A stretch of 8,533 bases of DNA from Thermoplasmata archaeon (GTDB lineage Archaea; Thermoplasmatota; Thermoplasmata; Thermoplasmatales; Thermoplasmataceae), in the NCBI GenBank assembly GCA_021790415.1, contig JAJYDZ010000053.1:1-8533 (forward strand), given 5' to 3'. The position numbers and the translations under genes were made by a program. The notes under the pieces were generated by a model. The model was not told where the DNA came from, made no database searches, and worked only from the letters and a program-made list of their open reading frames with translations. Positions within the stretch are counted from its first letter, which is position 1, and each line of letters starts with the position of its first letter. Of this stretch, positions 7,529 through 8,533 are shown piece by piece.

Positions 7529-8532
7529 AACCCAATACCTCTGTAATTTTTAATGCTGTTTTTGTCAAGTATTCTCTTCAAGTCAAAAACGGGTTTTGAA
7601 ATATCCATAGTTTCAAGTGATCTGAACTCATCCCATTCTCCTGCTATAACTATTACATCTGACGCTTTTACACATTCAATTATACTTTTACAAATTTTGA
7701 CGTTTAAGTTGATTTTTTTTACACTTGGATCAAATACTGATACTTCATATCCCATCTGTACAAGAGTCTTGACGACTTCAATTGCTTTACTTTCTCTTAT
7801 ATCATCAGTATTATCTTTAAAGGCAATCCCAAGAACGCCTATTTTTTTTCCTTTAAAATTATTATTAGCTTCTATAAGGTTTATTGCATGAGCCACTCTA
7901 GTTTGATTAACTTCCATAACTGCTTCAATAAGTGTCATATGAACACCATTATCCTGAGCGAAACCATACAAGGCTTCGGTGTCTTTCGGAAAACAAGACC
8001 CTCCATAACCAATTCCAGCTTTTAAGAATAATGGGGCAATACGCTTATCATATCCCATCCCTTTTGCAATAACATCTACATCTGCTCCTGGGATTCTTTC
8101 ACAAAGATTTGCAATTTCGTTTATGAATGATATCTTCATTGCAAGGAAAGAATTAGAAGCATATTTAATAAGTTCTGCGTTTTCATTGGTTGTTCTAATA
8201 ATAGGGGATTCTGTAAATGACCATATTTTTTCTACGAGTAAGGTATTAGACCCCCCTATTACGATCCTATCTGGTTTTTCAGTGTCCGATATTGCAGATC
8301 CTTCTCTTGTAAATTCAGGATTTGAAAGAACATTCATTTTTGTTTCATTGATGATTCTTTTTGCAGTTCCAGGTACCACAGTGCTTTTAATAATCACAGT
8401 ACAGTTTGGATTCACATTTTTCAAATTTCTACAACTTTTTTCTACGAAAGATGTATCAATTCGGCCATTTTTGGTTGGTGTTGGAGTACAAATAAATACT
8501 GCTTCCCTATCTATTAGAGATCTGTAGTCAGT
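7516..8532 (-). CDS. ugd: UDP-glucose 6-dehydrogenase, 5' partial
   Basis: Oxidises UDP-glucose to UDP-glucuronate with two NAD+. The visible 338 residues run off the right edge; about 80-95 N-terminal residues, including the GxGxxG dinucleotide loop, should lie outside. Near the edge are VFICTPTPTKNGRIDTSFVE and VIIKSTVVPGT, the rest of the NAD domain. The central helix domain has SNSFLAMKISFINE with the conserved lysine. GIGYGGSCFPKDTEAL contains the catalytic cysteine (codon 7993-7995). The C-terminal UDP-binding domain shows GVLGIAFKDNTDDIRES and VSVFDP. All residues expected for activity in this part are present. The frame continues upstream of the TTG at 8424, so that codon is not the start. 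GDP-mannose and UDP-ManNAc dehydrogenases are related; the adjacent galU makes UDP-glucose the likely substrate. Confidence 0.93.
   Translation of the reverse strand, partial: TDYRSLIDREAVFICTPTPTKNGRIDTSFVEKSCRNLKNVNPNCTVIIKSTVVPGTAKRIINETKMNVLSNPEFTREGSAISDTEKPDRIVIGGSNTLLVEKIWSFTESPIIRTTNENAELIKYASNSFLAMKISFINEIANLCERIPGADVDVIAKGMGYDKRIAPLFLKAGIGYGGSCFPKDTEALYGFAQDNGVHMTLIEAVMEVNQTRVAHAINLIEANNNFKGKKIGVLGIAFKDNTDDIRESKAIEVVKTLVQMGYEVSVFDPSVKKINLNVKICKSIIECVKASDVIVIAGEWDEFRSLETMDISKPVFDLKRILDKNSIKNYRGIGLWIE
7537..7542 (-). promoter_or_regulatory. Ribosome binding site of galU, inside ugd
   Basis: AGAGGT on the - strand lies 8 nt before the galU ATG at 7528. It sits within the last codons of ugd, so ribosomes finishing ugd can restart at galU. 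This supports the ATG at 7528 as the true start. Confidence 0.6.
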
Positions 8533-8533
8533 T

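Noticed and set aside
7553..7891. 112-codon + strand reading frame
   Set aside because: It is the antisense shadow of the well-conserved ugd coding sequence.
8422..8424. TTG as start of the UDP-glucose dehydrogenase
   Set aside because: Upstream codons in the same frame encode the conserved VFICTPTPT segment of this family, so the protein continues past the window edge.
1..8533. CRISPR array, tRNA or rRNA
   Set aside because: I found no regularly spaced repeats and no tRNA-like or rRNA-like stretches on reading through the window; short or divergent RNAs could be missed without a covariance search.

Overview
The window is AT-rich and reads as archaeal, most plausibly an acidophilic Thermoplasmatales-type archaeon. 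The support is indirect: heavy use of AGA/AGG and ATA codons, complete Shine-Dalgarno sites of the GGAGGTG type, a relic of the IS5-like transposase common in archaea, and a large surface protein with very few charged residues and many N-glycosylation sequons. No rRNA or other taxonomic marker is present, so the assignment is tentative.

Layout: two converging gene sets meet at a dead insertion sequence. On the + strand, from the left edge, lie the 3' part of a large polytopic membrane protein with a long sequon-studded outer domain (nt 3-2591, N-terminus outside the window), a GT4-type glycosyltransferase that overlaps it by 17 nt and starts at TTG behind a perfect Shine-Dalgarno (2575-3726), and a small SAM-dependent methyltransferase (3752-4534). 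On the - strand, entering from the right edge, lie UDP-glucose 6-dehydrogenase (N-terminus outside the window, ends at 7516), a GalU-type UTP-glucose-1-phosphate uridylyltransferase (7528-6722) and a CgeB-like glycosyltransferase (6725-5724). Their reading frames overlap by 13 and 4 nt, so they almost certainly form one transcription unit. Between the two sets, about 4557-5710, is a decayed IS5-family element whose transposase carries at least five frame changes and five internal stops.

Function: GalU makes UDP-glucose, Ugd oxidises it to UDP-glucuronate, two unrelated GT-B glycosyltransferases could use these or other nucleotide sugars, and the methyltransferase could decorate the glycan. 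The membrane protein resembles GT-C/YfhO-type proteins and may act on a lipid-linked sugar at the outer face. Together this is best read as part of a surface-glycan or protein-glycosylation locus. I do not see a clearly new kind of system here; the large membrane protein is the least understood and most interesting component.
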